Shown in pieces: positions 16,551 to 25,172 of a stretch of 50,757 nucleotides of DNA (position 1 is its first letter; each line of letters begins with the position of its first letter). Source of the DNA: [Limnothrix rosea] IAM M-220 (GTDB taxonomy: Bacteria > Cyanobacteriota > Cyanobacteriia > Cyanobacteriales > MRBY01); assembly GCF_001904615.1 (NCBI RefSeq), contig NZ_MRBY01000001.1, positions 133,380 to 184,136 of the forward strand, in the 5' to 3' direction. The translations under genes were made by a program, and so were the position numbers. The notes beneath the pieces were generated by a model. The model worked only from the letters and a program-made list of their open reading frames with translations, had not been told where the DNA came from and did no database searches.

Positions 16551-18650
16551 ATGAAGTTTTGGCTAACGTTTCTCCAAGCCTTGCCTGAGCTAACCGACTC
16601 TGAGCTACAGAACATTCAAGAGAGTGACTTCTTTCGACAGCATTCTGAAACGAGTGAAACGGCGATCGCCACAAGTCTGACTGAAGTTCCTAGCTCTACA
16701 ACAGTGGCGCAACTTCCCCTCGGCGGTGCGGTCATCTTTCCGGGCATTGTTGTCAGCTTGATTGTCCTTTTCTTGATCGCGGTTTGGTCCTACACCCGCG
16801 TCTATGTGATTACGCCAAATAACGAAGCTTTTGTGCGCACTGGTGGCGTGATTCGTAAAAAGAAAACAGTGATTTTAAATGGCGGTTGTATCGTGCTGCC
16901 CGGCTTCCACGAGCTGACACGCGTACCGTTGCGAGAAATCTCCATCGACGTTGAGCGTACCGGCAATCTAGCAGTGCGGACACAGGACTATCTCCGTGCC
17001 AATATGCGCGTGACATTTTATGTGTGCATTAATGCCAAAGAGGAAGATGTCCTAGTCTCGGCTGCCAGACTATCGAAGCAAGGCAGAATTTCCGAAGATG
17101 ATATCAAAGATGCCCTAGAAAAACGGGCTGATGATGCGATTCGCGCGGCAGCAAAGCGTAAAAGTATTGCCGAAATTGACTCCGATAAATTGGGTTTTGC
17201 CGATGAAGTATTGAACCTGATTCAGCAGGATCTCAAAAAAGTTGGTTTAACCCTCAACAATATTGCCATCTCAGAAATCGAAGAGAGCGATACCTACGAC
17301 GAAAATAATTTCTTTGATGCCCAAGGGGTGCGATTGCGCACGGAAACCATCCAAAAATCCATTAAACAAAAGCTCGAAGTCGAACTTAGTATCCAAAAAG
17401 AAAAGCGGGAATTGGAGCTGAATACGAAAGTGGAAATCGAAGAGCAAGAACTTTCTGCCGAACAAAAATCCTTGAAACTCGCGAAGTCCAAAGAAGAGGC
17501 AAAACTCGACCAAGCGAAAGCCATTGAATTTCTCAAGGCGCAACAGGCTCAAGAGATCCAAGCATCACAGGATCAAGAGTTAGCAAAGATTGAGCGCAAT
17601 AAAATCCTGCAAGAAAAGGCCGTTGAAGAGGAAAAAATTCAAAAGAAACTGGCGATTCAGCAAAGTCAAATTGCCGCTGACATTGAACTAGAGGAGCAAA
17701 ATAAAGCGCTCAAAGTTGCTCGCACTCAACAACAGCAACAGGCGGAAATTGCGGAGATTAATCGCCAAAAAACAATTGATGCTTCCCAGCTAAAGGCTCA
17801 GGTGGCCGTTGCGGAAGCTCAGCAAGAATCGCAAATCGCTAAAGAGGAGGCGGCGATCGCCATTGCGAATAAAGAAAAAGAACGTTTCGCCGCCGAAGCC
17901 GAGCGTACCCAAGCGGAAGAAGCTGTTGCCACAGCCCAAGCGGTTGAACAGGCAGAACGGGAACAACGCCTTGCCATTATTGACGCAGAGAAAGATGCCA
18001 ATCAAAAACGGATTGCCGACCAAAACGTGGTAGAAATTGACGTTTTCCGTCGTCGCCGCCAAGCAGAAATTGCCCGTCAAGCGGCAGAGCTAGAGGCAGA
18101 ATCAATTCGCACCTTAGCCGAAGCAAACCGCTATAAAGCCCTAGCTGATGCCCAAGGTAAGCAAGCCTTGATTGAAGCAGAAAATGCCCTTAGCAATGCC
18201 AACCGTACTGCTGAACTAATTAAAATTTTGCTGCCGATGATTGCAGAGCAACTGCCGGATATTATGCTGTCGCTAGCGCCCCAACCGGGGGTTTTGGGGG
18301 ATGCGAAAATTTTTGCGTTTCCCGGTGGTGGCATGAATGGCAATGGGGGATCGGGTATGGAAGATATTAATAAGCTACTTTTGTCGACTAGCGGCATTTC
18401 CCTCATTAATACGTTTCTCAATGAAGGAAAATTAGGGGAATTGCTTGGTCAAGTCAAGATGTTCCTCAACGATAATTCGGCGGATACGGGTTCATCGCAA
18501 ATCCTTGACGATATTGAGTCTTTAATTGATTCTTTTCAACGGGATCAAGATGTGAGGACGACTGCTGCTTCGGAGACCAATCCTTCGACGGCGTTTACGC
18601 CCAGTCGTTTAATGACACCGCCTGATGATGGGGAAAGTGAAGGAGCTTAG
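16551..18650 (+). CDS. Flotillin/YqiK-family SPFH membrane scaffold protein
   Basis: The 699-residue protein has an unusual acidic and Ser/Thr-rich N-terminal stretch of about 55 residues. One membrane helix follows (about 59-80), then the SPFH/band 7 domain (about 82-240: NNEAFVRTGG, DYLRANMRVTFYV). A very long Ala/Glu/Gln coiled coil runs about 245-560. The C-terminal domain ends in a Gly-rich linker and polar tail. Flotillins form large oligomers at ordered membrane microdomains. No NfeD partner gene is adjacent. The start at 16551 is supported by the continuity of the N-terminal extension; a ribosome-binding site is weak (AAGGATATTTAGC). Confidence 0.87.
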   Translation: MKFWLTFLQALPELTDSELQNIQESDFFRQHSETSETAIATSLTEVPSSTTVAQLPLGGAVIFPGIVVSLIVLFLIAVWSYTRVYVITPNNEAFVRTGGVIRKKKTVILNGGCIVLPGFHELTRVPLREISIDVERTGNLAVRTQDYLRANMRVTFYVCINAKEEDVLVSAARLSKQGRISEDDIKDALEKRADDAIRAAAKRKSIAEIDSDKLGFADEVLNLIQQDLKKVGLTLNNIAISEIEESDTYDENNFFDAQGVRLRTETIQKSIKQKLEVELSIQKEKRELELNTKVEIEEQELSAEQKSLKLAKSKEEAKLDQAKAIEFLKAQQAQEIQASQDQELAKIERNKILQEKAVEEEKIQKKLAIQQSQIAADIELEEQNKALKVARTQQQQQAEIAEINRQKTIDASQLKAQVAVAEAQQESQIAKEEAAIAIANKEKERFAAEAERTQAEEAVATAQAVEQAEREQRLAIIDAEKDANQKRIADQNVVEIDVFRRRRQAEIARQAAELEAESIRTLAEANRYKALADAQGKQALIEAENALSNANRTAELIKILLPMIAEQLPDIMLSLAPQPGVLGDAKIFAFPGGGMNGNGGSGMEDINKLLLSTSGISLINTFLNEGKLGELLGQVKMFLNDNSADTGSSQILDDIESLIDSFQRDQDVRTTAASETNPSTAFTPSRLMTPPDDGESEGA

Positions 18651-18747
18651 GTGAGGTGGGTGGGCTCTGCCCTAAGGGGAGGCTGAGCAGTCCAACGTAA
18701 AACTCAATAGGTTACTATGGCAGACGATTAGCTTTGGGGCATTTAGT

Positions 18748-19932
18748 GTGCTGTATTCTTGGCGAAAATGGAGTGTGTGTTTGGTGGCGATCGCCGCCCT
18801 GTGGGGTTGCAATCAATCCGGTTCCCTAGAAGATAGTCTCGCGCCGGATCCCCAGTTATCCCAGCAACCGACGGTGTTGGGTGAGGGCAACTCTAATGCT
18901 GATTTACCTGAAGATTTTCCGGCAGAAATTCCCCTTTACCCCAATGCGACGTTAATTCAGTCTCAAGATAATGAAACCGTTTGGGTGATCGCCGACAATG
19001 TTGAGCAACTAGAGACTTTTTACCGTGATACCTTGGCCGCAGAAAATTGGAATATTGTGGCGACAGAGCCAGCGGAGCTAAATTACCAACAGCTTGTGGC
19101 GACGAAAAATAATATTGAGCTGAGTATTGCCATCCCCACCGACTCCGCCCCCGCAGCCGAAGAGTCTGAACAGGCTGTTGTCGGTACGACCTTTGTATTG
19201 AGCTATCAAATCCTTGATGTACAGCCGCAACTAGATGCGGTGGAACCGTTAGAGGGCAACGAAAATCCTGCGACAACTGAGGAAAACCCTGCCCCATCAA
19301 TACCGACAAATTCCTCTAAAAAGACACCGGAGCAAGTGCGAGATCTGGTTGCCCTAGACGTGTTTAAAAATGGGGACTTTCAAAGTAATGAAATCATTAG
19401 TCGCCGCCAGTTTGCCCGGTGGCTTTTTAAAGCCCATAACGCCATTTACGGCGATCGCCCCAATCAACAAATTCGCCCAGCCAATAGTACTAGTAGTGCC
19501 GCATTTCAAGATGTGCCCAGTAGCGATCCCGACTTTCGTTTCATTCAAGGGCTAGCCGAGGCAGGCATTATTCCTTCAAAATTAACCAGCGCCACCAATG
19601 CCAGCACCTTCCGCCCCGATGCTCCCCTAACCCGCGAAACTTTGATCACTTGGAAAGTACCTTTAGATCGTCGTCAAGCTCTCCCCCCAACGACCCTAGA
19701 ACAAATTGCGGAAACATGGGGATTTCAAGATGCCGCCGAAATCGATTCCCGTGCTCTTCAGGCTCTCTATGTCGATTTCCAAAATGGTGACCAAGCTAAT
19801 ACCCGTCGCATTTTTGGCTACACAACGTTATTTCAACCGACCAAACCAGTCACCCAAGCAGAAGCGGCGATCGCCCTGTGGTATTTCGGCTTTCAAAGTG
19901 ACGGCATTTCCGCAGCAGACATTTCACCTTGA
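18748..19932 (+). CDS. Lipoprotein with S-layer homology (SLH) domain
   Basis: The 394-residue protein has a signal peptide with lipobox LWGC, so lipidation at C21 is expected. Residues about 50-160 form a small alpha/beta domain (EIPLYPNATLIQSQ, NVEQLETFYRDTL). A Pro/Glu/Asn-rich linker follows (about 160-195). Residues about 205-385 contain SLH-type repeats (AFQDVP ... FIQGLAEAGII ... FRPDAPLTRETLI; FQPTKPVTQAEAAIALW). In cyanobacteria SLH domains commonly anchor proteins to peptidoglycan or the outer envelope. The start is GTG at 18748, with no good alternative nearby. It may be co-transcribed with the flotillin 97 bp upstream. Confidence 0.85.
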   Translation: MLYSWRKWSVCLVAIAALWGCNQSGSLEDSLAPDPQLSQQPTVLGEGNSNADLPEDFPAEIPLYPNATLIQSQDNETVWVIADNVEQLETFYRDTLAAENWNIVATEPAELNYQQLVATKNNIELSIAIPTDSAPAAEESEQAVVGTTFVLSYQILDVQPQLDAVEPLEGNENPATTEENPAPSIPTNSSKKTPEQVRDLVALDVFKNGDFQSNEIISRRQFARWLFKAHNAIYGDRPNQQIRPANSTSSAAFQDVPSSDPDFRFIQGLAEAGIIPSKLTSATNASTFRPDAPLTRETLITWKVPLDRRQALPPTTLEQIAETWGFQDAAEIDSRALQALYVDFQNGDQANTRRIFGYTTLFQPTKPVTQAEAAIALWYFGFQSDGISAADISP

Positions 19933-19997
19933 TTTTTTTCAATCGAGTTCTTGTAAAAATATAGTAATTTCGAATAAATTCTAGAGTGTTTCTTTGT

Positions 19998-20030
19998 CCT
20001 TCCTTGGGGAAGGTGGTCGAAGACCGGAAG
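19998..20030. repeat. Short double-hairpin repeat-like element
   Basis: Two adjacent hairpins, CCTTCC-TTGG-GGAAGG (19998-20013) and GGTC-GAA-GACC (20015-20025), are followed by GGAAGGGG. The style is that of short dispersed intergenic repeats common in cyanobacteria. It lies 65 bp after the SLH lipoprotein gene and could also stabilise that mRNA's end. Other copies cannot be checked in this window. Confidence 0.45.
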
Positions 20031-20161
20031 GGGTTTCGATAAGTTACGCAACTTACAGAGAAATTGCACAAAACTCTCTCACCAGAAAGGCATTGATCCT
20101 TATTCGCAAACACCGTAACTTTTTTAAAGGCTGTAAAAGATTCAATGTCGTAACCAAAGAC

Positions 20162-20197
20162 AAAAAAAGCCTCGATCTTCAGCAAAGATCGAGGCTT
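20162..20197 (-). terminator. Intrinsic terminator of ho1
   Basis: A perfect 13-bp stem (20167-20179 with 20185-20197) surrounds a 5-nt loop. Read on the minus strand it is followed by seven T. It lies about 28 bp beyond the ho1 stop. Confidence 0.9.
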
Positions 20198-20224
20198 GTA
20201 GTGATTTGAGGTTTTAGACGAAAC

Positions 20225-20938
20225 TTAGTTTGCCGCAGACATTTCTGTACTGCCCTTGGCGCGGCGACGCGTCAAAGTATTAAAGAGCATCGTGCCGATC
20301 GCCTTCACGAGATTACCTTCTAGCTCTTGGAACATTTTCATGTTCATGCCGAAAGCATCATTCGCTTCCTCAACAATACGATCCGCCATTTCTTGCTCGA
20401 CATCAAGGCTATTCATTGCCGCACGGTACTTGTCTTTAAATGCTTTCTCGTCGTCGATAGTATCAAACTCATAAAATGCAGTGCCGTCGCCATCGAGGTT
20501 CATGGCATTTTGAGCAATTTTCTTGAGGATTTGACCACCAGAAAGATCACCGAGGTAACGGGTGTAAGAGTGGCTAATCAATAGCTCAGGGGCTTCGTTC
20601 GCCACTTGGTGAATACGATCTACGTAAGCCTGACCAGAGGGCGTAATCTTAATTTGGGATTGCCAGTTTGCACCGTAATAAAAACGCAAGTCGGTTTCAA
20701 GACTTTCTTTGCGGTTGAGTTCGGGGAAGTAAATTTGAGACACGATGGGATGATCCTTGAGACGCTCCATCTCCTCTTCCATCGCCGAGTAAACAAAGTA
20801 GAGATCCGTCACTAACTTCCGGTAGGACTTCTTCTCGACCACACCTTTCAGGAAGCATTTTACGAAGCCAACGTTCTCTGCCATTGTGTGGGATGTTTTG
20901 GTTCCCTCTCGTAACATTGTTGCTAAGTTAGCGACCAT
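20225..20938 (-). CDS. ho1: Heme oxygenase (biliverdin-producing, ferredoxin-dependent)
   Basis: It cleaves heme to biliverdin IX-alpha, CO and iron, the first step toward phycobilins and phytochrome chromophores. The 237-residue protein has the proximal heme ligand H17 in GTKTSHTMAEN and the distal-helix signature YLGDLSGGQILKK at 128-140. YFPELNRKESLETDL is also diagnostic. The C-terminal tail (about 220-237) is longer and polar but within the family range. The gene is single and is followed by a strong terminator. A related isoform (ho2) cannot be excluded from sequence alone, but ho1 is the better fit. Confidence 0.95.
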   Translation of the reverse strand: MVANLATMLREGTKTSHTMAENVGFVKCFLKGVVEKKSYRKLVTDLYFVYSAMEEEMERLKDHPIVSQIYFPELNRKESLETDLRFYYGANWQSQIKITPSGQAYVDRIHQVANEAPELLISHSYTRYLGDLSGGQILKKIAQNAMNLDGDGTAFYEFDTIDDEKAFKDKYRAAMNSLDVEQEMADRIVEEANDAFGMNMKMFQELEGNLVKAIGTMLFNTLTRRRAKGSTEMSAAN

Positions 20939-21248
20939 AGAAATAAATACCTTGTTTGTTTAGTTGGACGAATAACAGTAAAAGTTTGTTAAAAAAAGTA
21001 AACAAGCCTAAAAGTGCTTGGTTCGTAGAGTAACGGTTTTTTTGATGTTTTGCTATTAAGTTTTTTTACGCTGGATTGTTGCAAAAGTTATTGTTGGTCA
21101 ATGGTGCAAAATCTTTTGCTGCACAGGTTTTTGGCGATCGCCGCCCCGACAAATGATGTTTCCTAAAGGGGGCAATTGTAACGTTATAAATGAAATTGTT
21201 TAGGGAAAAATAGCGGCGATCGCCCTGTTGAGATTTAGCCAATATTTA
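20939..21248. other. Intergenic region upstream of ho1
   Basis: This 310-bp AT-rich leader lies between aspA and ho1, both on the minus strand. It contains two HIP1 sites (near 21135 and 21215) and no open frame of note. It presumably holds the ho1 promoter. I see no convincing operator. Confidence 0.5.
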
Positions 21249-22652
21249 TTAGGAATTAGTCGGCAACTGACTCATTTTTTCTAGGTCAAGCACCTGAGCT
21301 AAGGTTTTTTCATCCATGAGGCCTTTTTCGAGCACAATCTGACGGAGGGATTTACCCGTTTGCAGGGATTCTTTGGCAACATCGGCTGCATTGAGATAAC
21401 CGATATGGGTATTGAGGGCTGTGACAAGGGCAAGGCTCCCTTCGGCATAGGCGTTACACCGTTGCTCGTTCGCCGTAATGCCTGCAATACATTTTTCGCT
21501 AAGGGCTTTGATGGTATTACCGAGAATTTCGATGCTGTGGATCAAATCGTAGGCAATCAGCGGCATCATCACGTTCAGCTCTAGCTGTCCTGCTTGGGCG
21601 GCAAAGGCGATCGCCGTATCGTAGCCCATCACCTGAAAACAAACCATGGAAGTCATTTCAGCCATTACCGGATTGTATTTGCCGGGCATAATCGAAGAGC
21701 CGGGTTGCACTGGCGGCAACTGAATTTCCTTTAAACCTGTATTTGGCCCCGAATCCATTAACCGCAAATCGTGGGAAATTTTAACCAGATCTTGGGCAAG
21801 GTTACGCAGGGAACCAGACACATTCACAAAGGGCGACATGCTTTGCATCGCTGCCATCAGGTGAGGCGCGGAAGTTAAAGGCTGTCCAATCAATTCACTC
21901 AGAATTTCAGCCACGCGAAAACGGTATTGAGGGTGAGTATTCAGGCCTGTGCCGGACGCGCTCCCGCCTAAGCCCAGAACTGTGAGATCCTTCGCTGCTG
22001 TTTCAATGCGTCCCATGTGAGCCGTCAAAATTTCCGCCCATGCGCGAAAACCTTCCCCCAATCTCACGGGCACTGCATCTTGCATGTGAGTCCGCCCAGA
22101 TTTAACGATATTGGCAAATTCTTCTGCTTTATTGTCCAGAGCGGCGATCGCCCCAGAAAGCGCCGGATACAAACAATGTTCAAGGGCGAGGAGAGAGCCA
22201 ATACGAATCGCTGTCGGAATGACATCATTAGTCGATTGACCGTAGTTCACATGATCATTGGGACTTACTTTTTGATAATCACCCTTGTCGCCGCCGAGAA
22301 TCTCTAAAGCGCGGTTCGACAACACCTCGTTGACATTCATGTGGTGGGAAGTGCCAGCACCCGCTTGGTAGACATCCACCACAAATTGCTCCCGTAACGC
22401 TCCCCTGAGGACTTCATCTGCCGCTTTGACGATGGCTTCACTAATCTCTGGCGGAATACAGCCCAGCTCTCCATTGGCGATCGCCGTTGCCTTTTTAATC
22501 AGCACGCAGGCATCCACATAGGTATGGAGGGGCTTAATCCCACTAATCGGAAAATTTTCCGTCGCCCGTAACGTTTGAATGCCGTAATAAGCATTACTGG
22601 GGATTTGGCGATCGCCCATCGAGTCCTTTTCAATCCGGTAATCCATCGTCAT
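21249..22652 (-). CDS. aspA: Aspartate ammonia-lyase (fumarase/aspartase superfamily)
   Basis: It converts aspartate to fumarate and ammonia. The 467-residue protein shows aspartase-type features: YYGIQTLRATENFPIS near 22-37, VDVYQAGAGTS near 92-102, QLELNVMMPLIAYD, KCIAGITANEQRC, and TGKSLRQIVLEKGLM near the C-terminus. The superfamily signature is GSSIMPGKYNP at 318-328; the usual residue after Lys is Val, here Tyr. Fumarase C is the alternative, but the N- and C-terminal signatures favour aspartase. The start at 22652 has GAAGG about 10 nt upstream. Confidence 0.85.
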   Translation of the reverse strand: MTMDYRIEKDSMGDRQIPSNAYYGIQTLRATENFPISGIKPLHTYVDACVLIKKATAIANGELGCIPPEISEAIVKAADEVLRGALREQFVVDVYQAGAGTSHHMNVNEVLSNRALEILGGDKGDYQKVSPNDHVNYGQSTNDVIPTAIRIGSLLALEHCLYPALSGAIAALDNKAEEFANIVKSGRTHMQDAVPVRLGEGFRAWAEILTAHMGRIETAAKDLTVLGLGGSASGTGLNTHPQYRFRVAEILSELIGQPLTSAPHLMAAMQSMSPFVNVSGSLRNLAQDLVKISHDLRLMDSGPNTGLKEIQLPPVQPGSSIMPGKYNPVMAEMTSMVCFQVMGYDTAIAFAAQAGQLELNVMMPLIAYDLIHSIEILGNTIKALSEKCIAGITANEQRCNAYAEGSLALVTALNTHIGYLNAADVAKESLQTGKSLRQIVLEKGLMDEKTLAQVLDLEKMSQLPTNS

Positions 22653-22806
22653 CGCAAAACATCCTTCAAAAATTGTCCTTTGCTAGTGTACGACTAGACC
22701 CTACGTCTCATTTTGAAGAAAAGTTATTAGTCCTTGATTACCCAGTCATTGCAATCCGTGAGTTATGGTCATGCCAGAAAATTATGAAACAAGCAAAAAT
22801 CTCAAG

Positions 22807-22836
22807 TCCCCCTTACAAAGGGGGATTTAGGGGGAT
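22807..22836. repeat. Dispersed-repeat-like hairpin with trailing GGGGGAT
   Basis: TCCCCCTT (22807-22814) and AAGGGGGA (22818-22825) form an 8-bp hairpin with loop ACA. TTTAGGGGGAT follows. This arrangement is a familiar short intergenic repeat in many cyanobacterial genomes. It lies between divergent or convergent features upstream of aspA. Confidence 0.6.
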
Positions 22837-22877
22837 CCCGCGTTTCAGACTTCATTGAAAAGACCATACAACCAAAA

Positions 22878-23570
22878 TTAATCCTTCTTTTGCCAAGCCG
22901 GATGTTGGAACAAAGCCAAAATCACCTTTGTGCCGCGCAACTGATTTGTCGTCGGCAAATGCCCTTGGGGCGCATCCAAACTCCACGTAAACTCTTTCGG
23001 ATATCGAGCAAAAGAACGACCATTACGCCAAGCGATTTTATCCCAGAGAGAGTTGAAATTTTTACCGAGGGACAGCCAAATTTTACGCTGCACAGAAAAA
23101 CCAAATTTGCCCCCAGAATAAACACGCCAGAGCAAATCAATCATATAAAGATCATGGGCAGGAAAACGCTCCACTTCAGTGAAATAGAGCCATTTACGCT
23201 TAACCGCAGACTCGCCAGCTAGCTCCCACATTTTCCGAACTGTGAGTAGATCCGCCTCAAGAAAATCCTCTTCGATCAATTTATCTTGGATTTCTTGGTA
23301 ATCAACCCCCCTAGTGGAAGTGAGCTCCACCACACCTTCTGGAAATTCCTGTTGCAGAAACAATAAATTATCAGAGGTTTGGTGCTGATTTAGAACCTGA
23401 ATAATGCGTCCTGTCACTGGCGTTGGTTCTTTGTCTTCTTGAGATAATAAGTATTCCCGCAAACACTTAAAGCCCAGCTCGCCTTGATTAACTAGCGCAG
23501 GAATTTCCGCAAGCTGCTTTTTGGCAGTTAATGCTGAAAAATCTTGCAGTAAATCGCTAGTTGCCTCCAT
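22878..23570 (-). CDS. gun4: Tetrapyrrole-binding regulator GUN4
   Basis: GUN4 binds protoporphyrin IX and Mg-protoporphyrin and activates Mg-chelatase (ChlH), steering tetrapyrroles into chlorophyll. The 230-residue protein has an N-terminal helical-repeat domain (about 1-85) and the GUN4 core (about 88-230): DYQEIQDKLIEEDFLEAD, WLYFTEVERFPAHDLYMIDLLW, GKFGFSVQRKIW and FTWSLDAPQGHLP. Both the length and the two-domain layout match the Synechocystis protein. It is monocistronic as far as can be seen, with ho1 in the same 3-kb neighbourhood. Confidence 0.95.
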   Translation of the reverse strand: MEATSDLLQDFSALTAKKQLAEIPALVNQGELGFKCLREYLLSQEDKEPTPVTGRIIQVLNQHQTSDNLLFLQQEFPEGVVELTSTRGVDYQEIQDKLIEEDFLEADLLTVRKMWELAGESAVKRKWLYFTEVERFPAHDLYMIDLLWRVYSGGKFGFSVQRKIWLSLGKNFNSLWDKIAWRNGRSFARYPKEFTWSLDAPQGHLPTTNQLRGTKVILALFQHPAWQKKD

Positions 23571-23943
23571 ACAAATCGTTTCTCCGTAAGGTCAGTTCAG
23601 TGCTTAATAATCGGGATGCTTTTAGCGGCGCGCCCATGGAAAAATGAGACGCTCCTTCTTTAACTGCTGAAATCGATGCAAGTCACTATCAAACCAGACT
23701 ATCACAGGAAACTAGGAGAAATATTTATGGTTCTTTAAAAATCTTTTTGATCAGGCCAATTGTTGCCCTTGGGTTGACATAATTCAGAATAGTGCTGTGA
23801 TGTTTCTCCAGTGTGATCGCCAGTGCGTTACGGCGATCGCCAAAGGCATTGGAGGGGCTTTTATGGGGAGGACGAGGCATAGAAACGATTGTGATGTGGC
23901 GATCGCCATTTCTCGTCTTCACCTTGCCGCCGCTAGGGTGGCA
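23571..23943. other. Intergenic region with clustered HIP1 sites
   Basis: This 373-bp gap lies between gun4 and the response regulator. Two full HIP1 octamers occur near 23833 and 23900. Short open frames exist on both strands (about 65 codons each) but are biased by the HIP1 palindromes, and neither has a convincing start or protein character. I see no assigned feature. Confidence 0.45.
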
Positions 23944-24606
23944 CTACTTTTCTTTGGGATCCGGTGCTTGATAACCTTTCTCATAGGCAAATCTTACTAA
24001 CTGGGCGCGGTTGTCCAGCTGTAACTTACCTAAAATATTACTCAAGTGAGTTTGTACCGTACGGGGACTAATAAATAAATTTTCACTAATCTGCTTATTG
24101 GTTAAACCCTGTACGACTTCCCAAAAAACACGAATTTCCGCTGGAGTAAGGGGTAAAGGTTCCGGCTCTGGCTCCGTTGATTTGGCCTCTTGGATATTCA
24201 CAGAATCTACTAACCGCAAAATTTCAGCATGGATCTGTTGGGTGCGCTCTAGCTGCCGTTCAATCTTCGCTAGCAACTCCTGCATCTCAAAGGGCTTCGT
24301 TAAATAGTCATCGCCACCAGAAGAGTGACCCTTTAAGCGATCCTCAAGCTCGTCTTGACCAGAAAGAAATATGAAAGGAACCAGTTGCCCTGACGGCATT
24401 GCCCGGAGACGCTGGCAAAACTCTAGTCCATTCATGGCGGGCATATTGACATCAGAGACAATGACATCAGGTTGGTATTTTTCCCAAATTTGCAGAGCCA
24501 TGTCTCCAGAAACTGCCATTTCCACCTGATAACCGCATTGGGTTAGGAAATTTTGCAATATTTTGCGTAGGATAGGGTCGTCATCCACGACCAAAACTCG
24601 TTTCAT
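23944..24606 (-). CDS. NarL/LuxR-type response regulator
   Basis: The 220-residue protein has a receiver domain (about 1-120) with acidic pocket DDD at 8-10, phospho-acceptor D52 in VSDVNMPAMNG and K105 in YLTKPFE. A helical linker with a Glu/Pro stretch (about 125-152) leads to a LuxR-type helix-turn-helix (about 153-200: LTPAEIRVFWEVVQGLTNKQISENLFISPRTVQTHLSNIL). It is an orphan, with no histidine kinase gene next to it. The architecture resembles Ycf29/NblR-like regulators of cyanobacteria and algae, but I cannot assign one of them. Confidence 0.9.
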   Translation of the reverse strand: MKRVLVVDDDPILRKILQNFLTQCGYQVEMAVSGDMALQIWEKYQPDVIVSDVNMPAMNGLEFCQRLRAMPSGQLVPFIFLSGQDELEDRLKGHSSGGDDYLTKPFEMQELLAKIERQLERTQQIHAEILRLVDSVNIQEAKSTEPEPEPLPLTPAEIRVFWEVVQGLTNKQISENLFISPRTVQTHLSNILGKLQLDNRAQLVRFAYEKGYQAPDPKEK

Positions 24607-25172
24607 GGCGTAATCATGTTCGGTAAGTTGCGATGAGAGTATGAGCAGGAAAGAAAGTAACTTTTCGTAATTTGGGCATTACCCTTCTACAGCTTAATAG
24701 CTTTTATTCAAAAATCTGAAAATTGCATCAGGAAAACTACTTAAAGTGATAATTTCCCGGTTTTTTTGCCCAAAATACAAAGTAAAGTTACATCATCAGC
24801 GGCTTTTCGGCTATGCCGCGGCGAATGGCGATCGCCTCGCGCCCAAGATAATACACAACATACAAGAGGGTTAATGCCGTTTTCGTTACGCATAACAGCC
24901 TAGGTTCATGGTTTTTTGTCTGTCGACTCAACCTAGTCAGCCATTTTGCTGATCTTGAGCTGACCTAGCAAAGCATCATTATTGGGTCTTGGGATCTGGG
25001 GAATTTAAAACCACCAATGTGAGTAACAGACCATGTTTTCACACTTTATCTCGCTGAATATGCAATAAAAATACAGATTTATTTACATTTTTTTGTAAAC
25101 TAAGGGGAATATTAATTTGCCCTTGGTCTCAAGCCAACGCGCCACGGGAATGCTAGGAGGTCATCGTCTGTT
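24607..25172. other. Long intergenic region between divergent response regulator and cruF
   Basis: These 566 bp hold no open frame longer than about 15 codons with sensible composition. They contain one HIP1 site near 24828 and an inverted repeat at 25082-25099 (listed separately). A strong Shine-Dalgarno sequence AGGAGGT at 25155-25161 serves cruF. The size suggests long leaders or an unannotated small RNA. Confidence 0.5.
25082..25099. promoter_or_regulatory. Inverted repeat TTTACA-N6-TGTAAA upstream of cruF
   Basis: The perfect 6-bp arms flank six T, about 75 bp before cruF. Each arm matches the core of the RpaB HLR1 half-site (TTTACA), but HLR1 is a direct repeat while this is inverted. 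It may be an operator for a dimeric regulator. Inference only. Confidence 0.35.

Noticed and set aside
22807-22836. CRISPR-like repeat
   Set aside because: It is a single hairpin with no spacer array; no CRISPR repeats or cas genes are visible in the window.
23725-24000. Two short frames (about 65 codons) on opposite strands between gun4 and the response regulator
   Set aside because: Both are driven by HIP1 palindromes that keep frames open; neither has a start signal or protein-like character.
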